NCBI GenBank assembly: GCA_040902745.1
Contig: JBBDWR010000011.1
Span: forward strand, 61,870 to 125,869
Reading direction: 5' to 3'
DNA: 64,000 nucleotides
Source of the DNA: JBBDWR01 sp040902745
GTDB taxonomy: Bacteria; Actinomycetota; UBA4738; HRBIN12
The translations under genes were made by a program, and so were the position numbers. Of this stretch, positions 42,104 through 51,022 are shown in pieces. Position 1 is the stretch's first letter; the number at the start of each line of letters is the position of its first letter. The notes beneath the pieces are model-generated. The model saw nothing but the letters and a program-made list of their open reading frames with translations. It did no database searches and was not told where the DNA came from.

Positions 42104-42709
42104 GTGCCCGAACCCGCCGGTTCCACCGACGCGGACCTGATTGGGGCTTCGCTCGAGGAGCCTCGGCTGTTCGAGACCGTGTTCGAGCGTCACTACGACG
42201 CGATCCGCCGCTACCTGCATCGCAGGGTCGGAAGGGAGACGGGCGATGATCTCGCGGCAGAGACCTTCGCCCAGGCGTTCACGACGCGGCGACGGTACGA
42301 TGTCTCGAGGCACGACGCCAGGCCGTGGCTGTACGGGATCGCGAGTAACCTGCTGCGCCACGAACTGCGCTCGGAGCGAGCGCAGTTCGCCGCGTACGCT
42401 CGGCAGGCAGGCACCCTCGAGGCGATCGTCGAGCCCAGGTTCGAGGAGCACGCCGATATCGCCCGGATCGTTCCCCACGTTGCCAACGCCTTGCGAGGAC
42501 TGCAGCCGCGCGATCGCGACGTGCTCTTGCTCATCGGCTGGGCGGATCTCACGTACGCGGAGGTTGCCGTGGCCCTCGGGATCCCGGAGGGCACGGTGGG
42601 ATCTCGCTTCAACAGAGCGCGCAGGCAGGTGCGTGAAGCGTTGGAGCCGCTGGCGGCAATACAGGGGTGGAGGGTGAGCTGGATGGAGACCTCGGAAGGA
42701 GAGTCGTGA
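42104..42709 (+). CDS. ECF-family RNA polymerase sigma factor
   Basis: 201 residues, GTG start. Region 2 is LFETVFERHYDAIRRYLHRRVGRETGDDLAAETFAQAF with RPWLYGIASNLLRHELR. Region 4 is ALRGLQPRDRDVLLLIGWADLTYAEVAVALGIPEGTVGSRFNRARRQVREAL. It directs RNA polymerase to a small stress or envelope regulon. The stop overlaps the start of the next, membrane-anchored protein by 4 bp, a layout usual for a sigma factor and its regulator. Confidence 0.9.
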   Translation: MPEPAGSTDADLIGASLEEPRLFETVFERHYDAIRRYLHRRVGRETGDDLAAETFAQAFTTRRRYDVSRHDARPWLYGIASNLLRHELRSERAQFAAYARQAGTLEAIVEPRFEEHADIARIVPHVANALRGLQPRDRDVLLLIGWADLTYAEVAVALGIPEGTVGSRFNRARRQVREALEPLAAIQGWRVSWMETSEGES

Positions 42710-43602
42710 ACGATCTCGATCTGGTGCGTCTCCTGGGGGCCGAAGTCCCGATTACCGACGACCTCGCGCGGCTGCAGGCCCGGAGCCGATTGCGAACGCT
42801 CATCGATCGTGAGACGCGAGTTGGCACGGCCCGGAGCACCGAACGCCGCAGGCGAAGGCGTGCGTCGACCCTCTTCACCGCGGCGGCTGCGCTTATGCTC
42901 GTCGCCGTGTTTGCGGTCCTTCCTCGCGGCGCGGACTACGCAACAGCAGACGAACTGTTCTCTGACCTCAGCAGCGTGGCCGAGAGGGGGAGCGCTGACC
43001 CGGAAAGCACGGGCGAGTTCTTCTACACGAAGTCGGAGCGAGCAACGGAACAGGGGGAAGGGGCAGGCTCGATCCTGGTCGAAGGCGTCCGCGAGATCTG
43101 GATCGCCCGGGACGGCTCGGGCCGGATCCGAGACCAGTCGGGAGACGAGGTGTTCCAACCCGGCGAGCTCCCCTTCATCGACACGGACAACCTTCCGGCC
43201 GACGCGGACGCGCTCCTTCGCATGCTTCGCGGGGGCGAGGTGTTCGGCGGTGCTCCGCCTTCCGATGTCGACCTTCTGGCCGACATCGGCTCCCTCCTCG
43301 CCGAGACCCACCCCAGACCCGAGCTGCGGGCCTCCCTCCTCGACGCAGCGGGGCGCATCCCGGGGGTCGAACTCGTCGGCGATCGTACGGACGCCGCTGG
43401 CAGGGCTGGGATCGCGGTGGCATCGGCCGATCCGACGCGGCGCATCGAGCTCATCTTCGATCCCGAGTCCGCAGCTCTCCTCGAGCGCTCGGCGGTCCGT
43501 GCGGGCGACGGGGAAGGTCAGCCCGACCGACTCGAGTACCGCATCACCTACGAGGAATCGGGCGTGGTCGAAACGGTCGACGAACGACCGGTGGTTCCGT
43601 AG
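42706..43602 (+). CDS. CU044_5270-like membrane protein, candidate sigma-factor partner
   Basis: 298 residues, GTG start with AAGGAGAG upstream and GTGA overlap with the sigma gene. The cytoplasmic N-terminus (~60 residues, rich in Arg) is followed by one transmembrane helix (STLFTAAAALMLVAVFAVL) and a large outer domain (GEFFYTKSERAT, REIWIARDGSGRIRDQSG, YRITYEESGVVETVDERPV). This organisation matches the CU044_5270 family, often encoded after ECF sigma factors. No zinc anti-sigma HxxxCxxC motif is seen, so inhibition of the sigma factor is inferred only from context. Confidence 0.75.
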   Translation: MNDLDLVRLLGAEVPITDDLARLQARSRLRTLIDRETRVGTARSTERRRRRRASTLFTAAAALMLVAVFAVLPRGADYATADELFSDLSSVAERGSADPESTGEFFYTKSERATEQGEGAGSILVEGVREIWIARDGSGRIRDQSGDEVFQPGELPFIDTDNLPADADALLRMLRGGEVFGGAPPSDVDLLADIGSLLAETHPRPELRASLLDAAGRIPGVELVGDRTDAAGRAGIAVASADPTRRIELIFDPESAALLERSAVRAGDGEGQPDRLEYRITYEESGVVETVDERPVVP

Positions 43603-43641
43603 CGCGGACAGAGGACATGTCGAGGCGGGACGCTGCCTCCC

Positions 43642-44400
43642 TTATGCGTTGGGAAGCAGGCGTTCGTACTCGTCGCTCACGACGTCGTAGCACTCGCAGG
43701 ATGCCTCGGCGAGTCGGTCGCGGCGCACGACGTGGATGCTTCCGCGCCGGGTCGTGATCGCTCCTCGGTTCTGCAGCTCGTGGATCGCCGCGGTGATCGA
43801 CGCGCGCCTGACTCCCAGGATCTCCGAGAGGAACTGCTGGGTCAGCTCCAGTTCGTCATTGGCAACGCGGTCGGTGGTCTGCAGCATCCACCGCGCCAGC
43901 CGTTCGCGGACGGTGTGGGACGTCGCGCAGGCGACACCTTGGCCGAATTGAAGGAGTAGGGCTCGTGTGTAGGCGAACAGGAACTGCCGGAGCGTCGGAT
44001 TTTCCGTCACCTCGACCCCGAAGTCGGCCGCGTCCATCCTGAGAGCTTCGCCCCGTAGCTGAACGACACCTCGTGAGTTGGGTACCTGATCGTCGCCCAG
44101 GAAGATCGCGACACCGACCATGCCTTCACGGCCAACGGTCGCGGTTTCTACGCCCGTTCCGTCGTTCAACGTCGTCAACAACGAGACGATCGCGGTGATG
44201 GGGAACCATACAGCCTTGATGCGCTGTCCCGCTTCGTACAGCGGCTCCTCCGACTGGAGTCCTCGCACCTCCATCTTCGCCACGAGGGCGTCGCGCTCTG
44301 CGAGGGGAAGGGCGTCGAGCAGGCGGTTGCCCGTGTGGTCGATCCCGGGCAGGACGCGGACGGGCGCCTTCGCCTGCTCACCCGCTCCTGTCGACACCAT
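43642..44400 (-). CDS. Crp/Fnr-family transcriptional regulator
   Basis: 252 residues. N-terminal cyclic-nucleotide-binding-like beta-roll (VRGLQSEEPLYEAGQRIKAVWFPI; the full cAMP site is not evident) and a C-terminal helix-turn-helix (LTQQFLSEILGVRRASITAAIHELQNRGAI). The type resembles regulators with a degenerate effector pocket. ATG 44400 was chosen as start: a TAGGCT hexamer lies 8 bases upstream on the minus strand, and the frame beyond it is non-conserved. The divergent STAS gene shares the promoter region. Confidence 0.87.
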   Translation of the reverse strand: MVSTGAGEQAKAPVRVLPGIDHTGNRLLDALPLAERDALVAKMEVRGLQSEEPLYEAGQRIKAVWFPITAIVSLLTTLNDGTGVETATVGREGMVGVAIFLGDDQVPNSRGVVQLRGEALRMDAADFGVEVTENPTLRQFLFAYTRALLLQFGQGVACATSHTVRERLARWMLQTTDRVANDELELTQQFLSEILGVRRASITAAIHELQNRGAITTRRGSIHVVRRDRLAEASCECYDVVSDEYERLLPNA

Positions 44401-44544
44401 GTGCGGGGAGCCTACCCCTTCGTGAGAGGCGCGATCCGTCCGGTTGCGTACCCACGGGTAAGCCAGTTGGTACGGTCGCGGACCGACGCAGCGGTCCCGG
44501 TGCACATAGGTTCCCCCCGAGCCCCTCGGGAGGTGGGTCGGGCC

Positions 44545-44898
44545 ATGGGATTCGGGATCGTGTGCCAACAGGATGCGCGGCATGTTCGGCTGGTGGGGGA
44601 GCTCGACCTTGCCACCGCGTCTCACGTGCTCGAGCGACTCCAACCGCTGACCGACGAGGGGGGCGACATCGTCGTCGATCTGTCGGAGTTGACCTTCATG
44701 GACGCGACGGGATTGCAGGCGCTGGCGACGGTCGCGCGATCGCTCCGGGGACTCGGGCAACTGGTGTTAGATCGACCGTCCGCGCAGGTCCGGCGCCTCT
44801 TTACACTGTGCGCCCCGATGCTCCAGGACGAGCCTGCGCTCGTCGTGGAAGGCGACGACGAAAGTCATTCGCGTCGCGCGCCGTACGAAGTCGGGTAG
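44545..44898 (+). CDS. STAS-domain anti-sigma factor antagonist
   Basis: 117 residues. STAS features: RHVRLVGELDLATASHVLERL, IVVDLSELTFMDATGLQAL (phosphorylatable residue region DATG) and LVLDRPSAQVRRLF. Such proteins bind anti-sigma kinases of the RsbW/SpoIIAB type. No RsbW-like gene is adjacent. ATG 44545 starts the domain; the frame is open further upstream without conservation. The stop abuts the PAC2 gene's stop on the other strand. Confidence 0.85.
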   Translation: MGFGIVCQQDARHVRLVGELDLATASHVLERLQPLTDEGGDIVVDLSELTFMDATGLQALATVARSLRGLGQLVLDRPSAQVRRLFTLCAPMLQDEPALVVEGDDESHSRRAPYEVG

Positions 44899-45738
44899 CT
44901 ACCCGCCCTCGTTCTGCTGCAGGAACCGCTCGATCTCCGCCGCGAGTTCGTCGCCGGAGGGGACGCGATCGTCATCGTCGGAAACCGACTCCAGTTGCTC
45001 GACGTACTCACGCGTCTCGGGGCGGTCTGCGAGGAGCTCGTCGAGTCGGACACGCTCCGAGGCAGCCTCCTCGGCCAGTCCGTCGATCGGGATCCGCACG
45101 CCCAGGTGATCGCCGAGTTTTTCCAGCAGCACGATCGTTGCAGCCGTGTAGTCGCCCCCGATGTAGTGGGGCACCTGCGCGTAGAAGCCGGTCGAAGGGA
45201 TCCCGCTCGCACTCACCGCCATCTCCACGACGCTGAGCGCCGCCGCGGGCACGCGAAGGAGTCCTTCCGTGCGCGGTTCGTCACCCTTGAGGAGTCCCGG
45301 GCGCGATTCGGTCGCGATCAGCCCTGTCGGCCGCGTGTGCGGGACGGCTTGGGGGATCGAGCCGATGCTGATCCATTCGACGACCCCGAGGCGCATGCAC
45401 AGCTCGAGTGCCGCATCGGCCACCGACCGCCACCGGTAGTCGGGTTCTGCTCCGGACAGCACGAGCAGATCGCGTCCCGAGTGCTTGACACGGCGGACGC
45501 CGAGTTCTGGCCAGCTAAGTTCATGCAGCGTGCCGTCCACGATGTCGAGGACTGGTCGCCGGGAGCGGAAGTCGTAGAGCTGATCGGGATCGAACCGGGC
45601 GACAAGCTCCCCCTCGCCGGCGAGCTGCGCGGCCGCTGCCGTCGCCGCACCCGCGGCGTCGACCCACCCGTCGAACGAGGCGACCAGCGCCGGTTCGGTG
45701 AGCGGGTGCTCGGAGAGCAGCTCGTAGAGGGGTGCCAT
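44899..45738 (-). CDS. PAC2-family (proteasome assembly chaperone 2-like) protein
   Basis: 279 residues. PAC2 features: ALVASFDGWVDAAGAATAAA, LVLSGAEPDYRW, GSIPQAVPHTRPT and STGFYAQVPHYIGGDYTAAT. This actinobacterial family is related to proteasome assembly chaperones, but its own role is unproven. No proteasome genes are in the window. A TAAGCT hexamer lies 6 bases upstream of the ATG on the minus strand, giving another leaderless-type start. Confidence 0.85.
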   Translation of the reverse strand: MAPLYELLSEHPLTEPALVASFDGWVDAAGAATAAAAQLAGEGELVARFDPDQLYDFRSRRPVLDIVDGTLHELSWPELGVRRVKHSGRDLLVLSGAEPDYRWRSVADAALELCMRLGVVEWISIGSIPQAVPHTRPTGLIATESRPGLLKGDEPRTEGLLRVPAAALSVVEMAVSASGIPSTGFYAQVPHYIGGDYTAATIVLLEKLGDHLGVRIPIDGLAEEAASERVRLDELLADRPETREYVEQLESVSDDDDRVPSGDELAAEIERFLQQNEGG

Positions 45739-45774
45739 CTCGCCAGCTTAGCCGCGCTCGCGACGAGCGCCGAG

Positions 45775-46908
45775 TCAGGTACGCAGCGCGTCCAGCGTCC
45801 CATCGACGCGGGCAAGGCCCTGCATCGTGTGCTCGATGTCGTAGCCGAAGCCGAACCGGATGCCGTCGCCGATCCCGAACACCTCTCCGGGCACCAGCAG
45901 GACGCTCTGCTCCTCGCGGATCCGGTCGATCAGGGCGCGTGAGCGCACCGGCAGATCGTAGACCGCGTACGCGATCGCTCCCGCCTTCGGCCGCGCGTAT
46001 CGGAAGACGTCGTCACGAGCGAGGATCCATTCCTCCAGACGGGGGAGTTGGCGACGGATGATCTCCCGTGTACGAGCGAGGATGCGCTCGCGGGTGACCG
46101 GTTCCATCGCGATCGCGCAGAGGCGATCGCTCACCATGCTCGGGGTGAGGGTCGTGTAGTCGTGGTGCGCCCAGAAGTCGTTGATGAACGCAACCGGCCC
46201 GACCGCCCATCCGATCCGCAGTCCCGGCATCCCGAACGCCTTCGACAGGCCGCTGGTGCAGACCACCCGGTCGGAGCGTCCCCAGAACGTGGGAGAGGCC
46301 TCGTCGGTCTCGACTTCTGCTCCCCGATAGATCTCGTCGGCAACGATCCAAGCACCGACTCGGTCGGCGGCCGCCACGATCACATCCATCTCGCCTTCGG
46401 TGAGGACGTGCCCGGTAGGGTTGTTCGGGTTGCACACCATAACGACACGGGTGCGGTCGGTAACCGCGGCGGCCAGTTCGTCGGCGTCGAGGAACCAGCG
46501 GCCGGCGTCGTCGGAGAGGCGTAGCGAGAACGTGTCGGTGCCGTCGGCGAAGAAGCGGCCGAGTCCCCAGCCCTCCATGTAGTTCGGCACCATGAAGGCC
46601 AGCCGAAACCCACGATCCAGCAGGGTCCACAACGACAGGAAGTTGGCCTCGGATCCACCGTTGACGACCGTCACGTTGGCGATCTCGGCGCCCGGGTACC
46701 ACGCTGCGATCGCCGCGCGCGTCGCGTCCGAGCCCTCTGATAGCGGGTAGCCCAGCTCGGTCTGCAGAAAGGTCTCCGGGTCGAGTGCGGTGCCGTCGAG
46801 CAGCTCCGCGATGCGCAACGGTGTGACGCCGGATTCCGAGAGGTCGTACTCGACCCGATGCCAGTAGAGCGATTGCATGCGCTCCATCTCGAACGGGTCG
46901 ATCGGCAT
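45775..46908 (-). CDS. class I/II aminotransferase (PLP)
   Basis: 377 residues. Fold type I motifs: VVNGGSEANFLSLW, VMVCNPNNPTGHVL, IVADEIYRGAEV, the PLP-lysine in CTSGLSKAFGMPGLRIGWAV and the C-terminal FGFGYDIEHTMQGL. It belongs to the broad aspartate aminotransferase-like group; substrate not assignable. GGAGGA precedes the ATG. It is separated from the PAC2 gene by 36 bp on the same strand. Confidence 0.85.
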   Translation of the reverse strand: MPIDPFEMERMQSLYWHRVEYDLSESGVTPLRIAELLDGTALDPETFLQTELGYPLSEGSDATRAAIAAWYPGAEIANVTVVNGGSEANFLSLWTLLDRGFRLAFMVPNYMEGWGLGRFFADGTDTFSLRLSDDAGRWFLDADELAAAVTDRTRVVMVCNPNNPTGHVLTEGEMDVIVAAADRVGAWIVADEIYRGAEVETDEASPTFWGRSDRVVCTSGLSKAFGMPGLRIGWAVGPVAFINDFWAHHDYTTLTPSMVSDRLCAIAMEPVTRERILARTREIIRRQLPRLEEWILARDDVFRYARPKAGAIAYAVYDLPVRSRALIDRIREEQSVLLVPGEVFGIGDGIRFGFGYDIEHTMQGLARVDGTLDALRT

Positions 46909-46997
46909 GGCTCCTCCGCGCGGTCAGGTCCTCGCGGACCGTAGCATCACCCGGCGCCCCGACGGGCTCGTCGACTGACCGCGGGTCGCAAACGCAG

Positions 46998-47225
46998 TCA
47001 GTTCACATAGCCCTCGACGGTATTCGGATCGCGCACCTGCGCCTCTTCCGGATCGAGTCCGGCAAAACGACGCGCCCGACGCTGGTGGAGCAGGTCCCAG
47101 CACTGGTCAAGCGCCACTTGCAACTCCTTGAGCCGGGCGCGATCAGCGTCTGATGCTTCGCCGCGCGATTCCTTGCCGAAGAGGGCGTGCTCCTCTTCCG
47201 CCAGTTCATTGATGGTGCCGATCAC
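46998..47225 (-). CDS. DUF2630 family protein
   Basis: 75 residues from GTG 47225. The core (INELAEEEHALFGKES, ALDQCWDLLHQRRARRFAGLDPEEA, RDPNTVEGY) is the DUF2630 signature, an actinobacterial helical protein of unknown function. The residues before the GTG (SDET) also look family-like, but no ATG, GTG or TTG in frame lies between them and the neighbouring gene; the start is therefore uncertain. Confidence 0.75.
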   Translation of the reverse strand: MIGTINELAEEEHALFGKESRGEASDADRARLKELQVALDQCWDLLHQRRARRFAGLDPEEAQVRDPNTVEGYVN

Positions 47226-47284
47226 GGTCTCGTCCGACCACCGTATCCCCTGACGAGACGGCGTATCGGCCGGGGGTGCCCTCC

Positions 47285-47539
47285 CTAGTCCTCGTCGACC
47301 TCGAGATCGCCGACGCCCAGGTCTTCGAACAGGGCTCGGGCTTCGGCCTCGCGGGTCGACGGCACCCACAGCTGGACCGTCCCTGCGGGCAACATCCCAC
47401 CGAACTCCTTCTCGATCACCGGGATCCCTTCGGCTTCGAGACGGTTCTTCGCGATCTCGCCCTCGCCCTGAGAGGGCGTGTCGAAGACGTGGACGAACTC
47501 GACTTCGTCCTGATGTTCGGTCTCGGTCGTGTCGGTCAT
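47285..47539 (-). CDS. DUF2007-like protein
   Basis: 84 residues. The core EFVHVFDTPSQGEGEIAKNRLEAEGIPVI with LWVPSTREAEARALFEDL resembles DUF2007 (putative signal-transducing domain), a ferredoxin-like fold with an acidic C-terminus. GAGAGGAC precedes the ATG. Function unknown. It is followed on the same strand by the DUF2630 gene. Confidence 0.75.
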   Translation of the reverse strand: MTDTTETEHQDEVEFVHVFDTPSQGEGEIAKNRLEAEGIPVIEKEFGGMLPAGTVQLWVPSTREAEARALFEDLGVGDLEVDED

Positions 47540-47579
47540 GTCGTCAGTCCTCTCCGGTCGACGGGAACGTTCCCCGGTG

Positions 47580-48917
47580 TCAGTTCAGCAACGCGGTGAG
47601 CAGCTCCCGATAGGCGGCGACGTAGCGTGTGACGTCCTCCTCTGTGCAGGGGACGCCGACCGTCGGTCCGGCGCCGACGATCGCCTCCCACACCCCACGG
47701 TTGGCGAACCAGCGCCGGAACAATCGTGAGAGTTCGAGATCGGCCATCGAGCGAGAGTCCTCGGCATCGGAGGGCATCCGCGGGCCGAAGGTCGTGCCGC
47801 TACGCGCCCACAACCGGTGGATCGTCCAATCGAGCCCGGCCTCGTGCACGGCCGCCTCGAGCCCGTCGGCCAGCTTGGCTCCGAGGGTCGCCGTGCGGTC
47901 GTACGCGTCGTCGGTGAGGATCTCGGTCAGAGCTGCTTTCGCAGCAGCCATCTGCAGCGGATTGCCGAACAACGTGCCCCCCGTTGCGAGGTCGTGGCGC
48001 GACGGGTCGTAGAGATCCGCGAGTTCTTCGGTCATGCCGTATGCGCCCATCGGAACGCCACCGGCGATCGACTTGCCTGCGGTGACGATGTCCGGGTCCA
48101 ATCCCCAGTGGTGCACCAGCCCTCCCGGCCCGGTGACGAGCGTGTGGGTTTCGTCGAAGGCCAGGAGCGTCCCGGTCGCACGCGTGATCTCCCGGAGTTG
48201 GTCGTGCCATCCGTCCGCCGGCAGGAGCAACCCGACGTTGTTCGTCAGTGCGGGCTCGGTGAGCACGATCGCCACATCGCCCGGTTCCAGCGCGCGCGCG
48301 AGTCCTTCCGCGTCGTTCCACGCGATCACCTTCGACCGGTCGGGGTTGTGGCTGGGCAGACCCTCCTGCTCGTTCACCACGTGGCCGTCGTCGAGACGCA
48401 CGAGCGCGTCGTCGAAGTGTCCGTGGTACTTGCCGTCGAACCACAAGACCTTGTCCCGGCCCGTGGCGACGCGGGCCAGCCGGATCGCCTCGACGTTCGC
48501 CTGCGATGCCGAGAGCGTGAACTGCCACTTCGGCACCGGCCAGCGCCGCGCGAGGTCCGTCGCCACGTCCACGGCGTCTGCCGAGGGCAGGAGGAACTGC
48601 GGCCCCTGTGCCATCCGCTCTGCCACCGCCCGCACGATCGGTGCCGGGCCGTAGCCGCAGAACATGCTCATGTCGGCGACGTTGAAGTCGACGTACTCGT
48701 GGCCGTCGAGATCGGTGAAGCGCATCCCCGATCCCTGGGCGACGTAGACGGGAGGGTCGTTGTCGAGCGCGTGCCAGATCATCGGCACGCCGTTCGGCAT
48801 CACGGTGCGGGCTCTGGCGACAAGCTCCGCCGTGCGCGGGCGAGCGGCCACGAAGCGCTGCTTCTCCAGGTCGAGCAGTTCGGAAACGCGACCGTGGTCG
48901 ATCAGTGTCGTCGTCAT
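47580..48917 (-). CDS. class III aminotransferase (glutamate-1-semialdehyde-mutase-like)
   Basis: 445 residues. Class III PLP fold: MPNGVPMIWH, YVDFNVADMSMFCGYGPAPIV, SASQANVEAIRLAR, DGKYHGHFDD, FDETHTLVTGPGG, the PLP-lysine in DIVTAGKSIAGGVPMGAYG and GTLFGNPLQMAAAKAAL. GSA-type mutases share these motifs, but the neighbours have no heme genes, so an omega-transaminase or amino-mutase acting on another amine is more likely (inference). ATG 48917 was chosen as it begins conserved sequence. Confidence 0.85.
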   Translation of the reverse strand: MTTTLIDHGRVSELLDLEKQRFVAARPRTAELVARARTVMPNGVPMIWHALDNDPPVYVAQGSGMRFTDLDGHEYVDFNVADMSMFCGYGPAPIVRAVAERMAQGPQFLLPSADAVDVATDLARRWPVPKWQFTLSASQANVEAIRLARVATGRDKVLWFDGKYHGHFDDALVRLDDGHVVNEQEGLPSHNPDRSKVIAWNDAEGLARALEPGDVAIVLTEPALTNNVGLLLPADGWHDQLREITRATGTLLAFDETHTLVTGPGGLVHHWGLDPDIVTAGKSIAGGVPMGAYGMTEELADLYDPSRHDLATGGTLFGNPLQMAAAKAALTEILTDDAYDRTATLGAKLADGLEAAVHEAGLDWTIHRLWARSGTTFGPRMPSDAEDSRSMADLELSRLFRRWFANRGVWEAIVGAGPTVGVPCTEEDVTRYVAAYRELLTALLN

Positions 48918-48968
48918 GTCAGAGATGCTCGCCGCCACGCGCGATCACGTCAAACCTCGCCCGAACGC

Positions 48969-49004
48969 AAGAACCCGCCCCGGACGTTCCCGGGACGGGT
49001 TCTT
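48969..49004 (-). terminator. terminator-like hairpin after the 49.0-49.9 kb membrane-protein gene
   Basis: Perfect 9-bp stem AAGAACCCG/CGGGTTCTT (48969-48977 with 48996-49004), extended inward by CCCGG/CCGGG after one mismatch. It lies 15 bp past the stop at 49019. No long U tract follows, so efficiency is uncertain. Confidence 0.55.
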
Positions 49005-49018
49005 GTGAGCAGGAACCG

Positions 49019-49852
49019 CTATGCAGCGCTTCGTTGCATGTCGCTTTGGAGTGTGGCGACGTTCAGTTGCTCCTTCTTCACGCGCAGATTCAGGTACATG
49101 ATCACGTACACGAGTGCGGAGAAGGGGAGCACGATGATCGCGCCGATCGATGCGCCGATCCCGGCGAGGAACCAGTTGGATCCGAACGGCGCCGCGATGA
49201 TCCCCTGCACGATCCCCACGAGGATCGCGGTGACGATGACAACCCCCAGGACGTGCCAGAAGTAGCCCTTCGTCAGGTTCCAGGAGCGGGACAGGGCCTC
49301 GGTGCCACGCTTGTTCTCTACCACGAGCGATTGCACGGAGACCGAGAGTTTCACCATCACGATGATGCCGGGGATGATCAACAGGATGAAGCCACCGATC
49401 GTCGCAAGTCCGACGAGGATGCTCACCCAGATGATCGCCCCGAGCCGCGAGAGCCCGAACTTGTACACGCCCTCCGCGGTGATCGGCTCACCGATCGCTG
49501 CGCCCGCTGCTGCGCGCGCGATCGCCCCGCTCAGGATCGCCTGCACGATGACGCCGATGAAGATCGTCACGAGCCAGATCGCCCACCACGCACCGATGCC
49601 GGTCGTGTTCACCTCGAAAGTGTCGGGGTCGACCGTGACCTCACGCACGAAGACCTGATCGGTCAGCAGGTACTGGATCAGCGTGAGTGGGACGACGACG
49701 ATCGCGACGATGCCGACCAGTTTCACGAAGTGAGTCTTGTAGAGCTCGAACGCGGTGCTGAAGATGTCCCCGAAGGATCGCGCGGGGATAGCGCCGGCGC
49801 CGGGTGTCACGCCGCCGCCTGCGGGCGGCGGCGGAGGTGGGGGTGTGGCCAT
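49019..49852 (-). CDS. multi-pass membrane protein, glycerophosphoryl-diesterase-membrane-domain-like
   Basis: 277 residues. A Pro/Gly-rich start (a run of seven prolines) is followed by FGDIFSTAFELYKTHFVKLVG and about six hydrophobic segments (IVAIVVVPLTLIQYLL, IWLVTIFIGVIVQAIL, TIGGFILLIIPGIIVMV, VLGVVIVTAILVGIVQGIIA, ASIGAIIVLPFSALVYVIMY). The amphipathic FxxAFELYKxxF start and repeated LxxxxL-GxxL pattern are like actinobacterial DUF7847/GDPD-membrane-domain proteins. Function unknown. ATG 49852 has GGGAGG upstream on the minus strand. Confidence 0.78.
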   Translation of the reverse strand: MATPPPPPPPAGGGVTPGAGAIPARSFGDIFSTAFELYKTHFVKLVGIVAIVVVPLTLIQYLLTDQVFVREVTVDPDTFEVNTTGIGAWWAIWLVTIFIGVIVQAILSGAIARAAAGAAIGEPITAEGVYKFGLSRLGAIIWVSILVGLATIGGFILLIIPGIIVMVKLSVSVQSLVVENKRGTEALSRSWNLTKGYFWHVLGVVIVTAILVGIVQGIIAAPFGSNWFLAGIGASIGAIIVLPFSALVYVIMYLNLRVKKEQLNVATLQSDMQRSAA

Positions 49853-50001
49853 GGGACCTCCCTTTGTTGTTCCCTGGACTATCTCCCGCACCCTAGACCC
49901 GGCCGGGGACCGTTTCCAGCACCCGTCGGCGCAGGTGGCGACCAAGGATCTGGCTCCCGCAAACTCGGGCCCGGGGGGAAACGGCGGGCTGAAGGGCGAG
50001 C

Positions 50002-50007
50002 TAGGCT
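50002..50007 (+). promoter_or_regulatory. -10 element (TAGGCT) for a leaderless start at 50014
   Basis: TAGGCT followed by six bases and the ATG at 50014. No ribosome binding site in between. Confidence 0.45.
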
Positions 50008-50013
50008 TCGCTC

Positions 50014-51009
50014 ATGCCGCGAGAAGTGTTGCTGTTGCGCCGTGATGAGGTCCGGCAGGTGCTCGACATGGCCTCATGTATCGACGCCGTCGAGCGTGCC
50101 TTCATCGCGTATTCCACCGGGCAGGCGGAACTGCCGGCGGTGATCCATCTCGAGGTTCCCGAGCATCGGGGGGAGATCCACGTCAAGGCGGGGCATCTGC
50201 ACGGCGGCGCGCACTACGCGGTGAAGGTCGCCTCCGGGTTTTCCGACTCCACACCGCCGACGATCGACGGCATGGTGCTGGTATTCGACGCGAGGACGGG
50301 CGCGCCGGCCGCGTTGCTTCTCGACGACGGATTGATCACCGATGTGCGGACCGGCGCTGCGGGAGGAGTGGCGGCCCGGGCGCTGGCGCCGGAGGCCGTT
50401 CGCACCGTCGGGGTGCTCGGGACGGGGCTCCAGGCTCGCCACCAGATCGAGGCGCTCGCATGCGTCCGTCCCGGCTTCGGCCAGGTGCGGGTCTGGGGTC
50501 GCTCCGAAGAGCGTGCGCAAGCGTGCGCGAACGACCTCCGTGCACATCCTTCCACTCCGGCCGGGTGCGACGTCCGCACCGTCGAGTCCGCGCAGGCAGC
50601 GGTCGAGGGTGCCGACGTCGTGATCACCTGCACCGCGAGCAGGGAGCCGATCGTGCGAGCGACGTGGCTCGCTCCCGGGTCCCACGTCACCGCCGTCGGT
50701 TCCGACGGGGCAGACAAGCAGGAGCTGGACATCGACGTGCTGACGTCGGCGGATCTCGTGGCGGTGGACTCCCGCCGACAGACCGCATCGATCGGCGAGC
50801 TGCATCACGCGGTAGATGCGGGCGCGCTCCTGCCGGAAGACGTAGCGGAGTTAGGCGAGATCGCCTCCGGGGCTCGTCCCGGCCGGATCTCACAGCGCTG
50901 GCGCACGGTGTGCGATCTCACCGGTGTCGGTGTGCAGGATGTCGTTGCCGCCGAGCTGGTCCTGGAACGAGCCGTCAGCAGCGGCCTCGGGCAGCGCATC
51001 GCCCTATAG
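50014..51009 (+). CDS. ornithine cyclodeaminase / mu-crystallin family protein
   Basis: 331 residues. Motifs: KAGHLHGGAHYAVKVASGF (substrate lysine region), LITDVRTGAAGGVAARALA and the NAD-binding GVLGTGLQARHQIEAL, then GSHVTAVGSDGADKQELD. The family includes ornithine cyclodeaminase, alanine dehydrogenase and ketimine/pyrroline-carboxylate reductases; which reaction it runs cannot be told from sequence. It is divergent from the membrane-protein gene and just upstream of the SOS cassette, but there is no sign it belongs to that cassette. Confidence 0.88.
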   Translation: MPREVLLLRRDEVRQVLDMASCIDAVERAFIAYSTGQAELPAVIHLEVPEHRGEIHVKAGHLHGGAHYAVKVASGFSDSTPPTIDGMVLVFDARTGAPAALLLDDGLITDVRTGAAGGVAARALAPEAVRTVGVLGTGLQARHQIEALACVRPGFGQVRVWGRSEERAQACANDLRAHPSTPAGCDVRTVESAQAAVEGADVVITCTASREPIVRATWLAPGSHVTAVGSDGADKQELDIDVLTSADLVAVDSRRQTASIGELHHAVDAGALLPEDVAELGEIASGARPGRISQRWRTVCDLTGVGVQDVVAAELVLERAVSSGLGQRIAL

Positions 51010-51022
51010 ACGGATCCTCATC

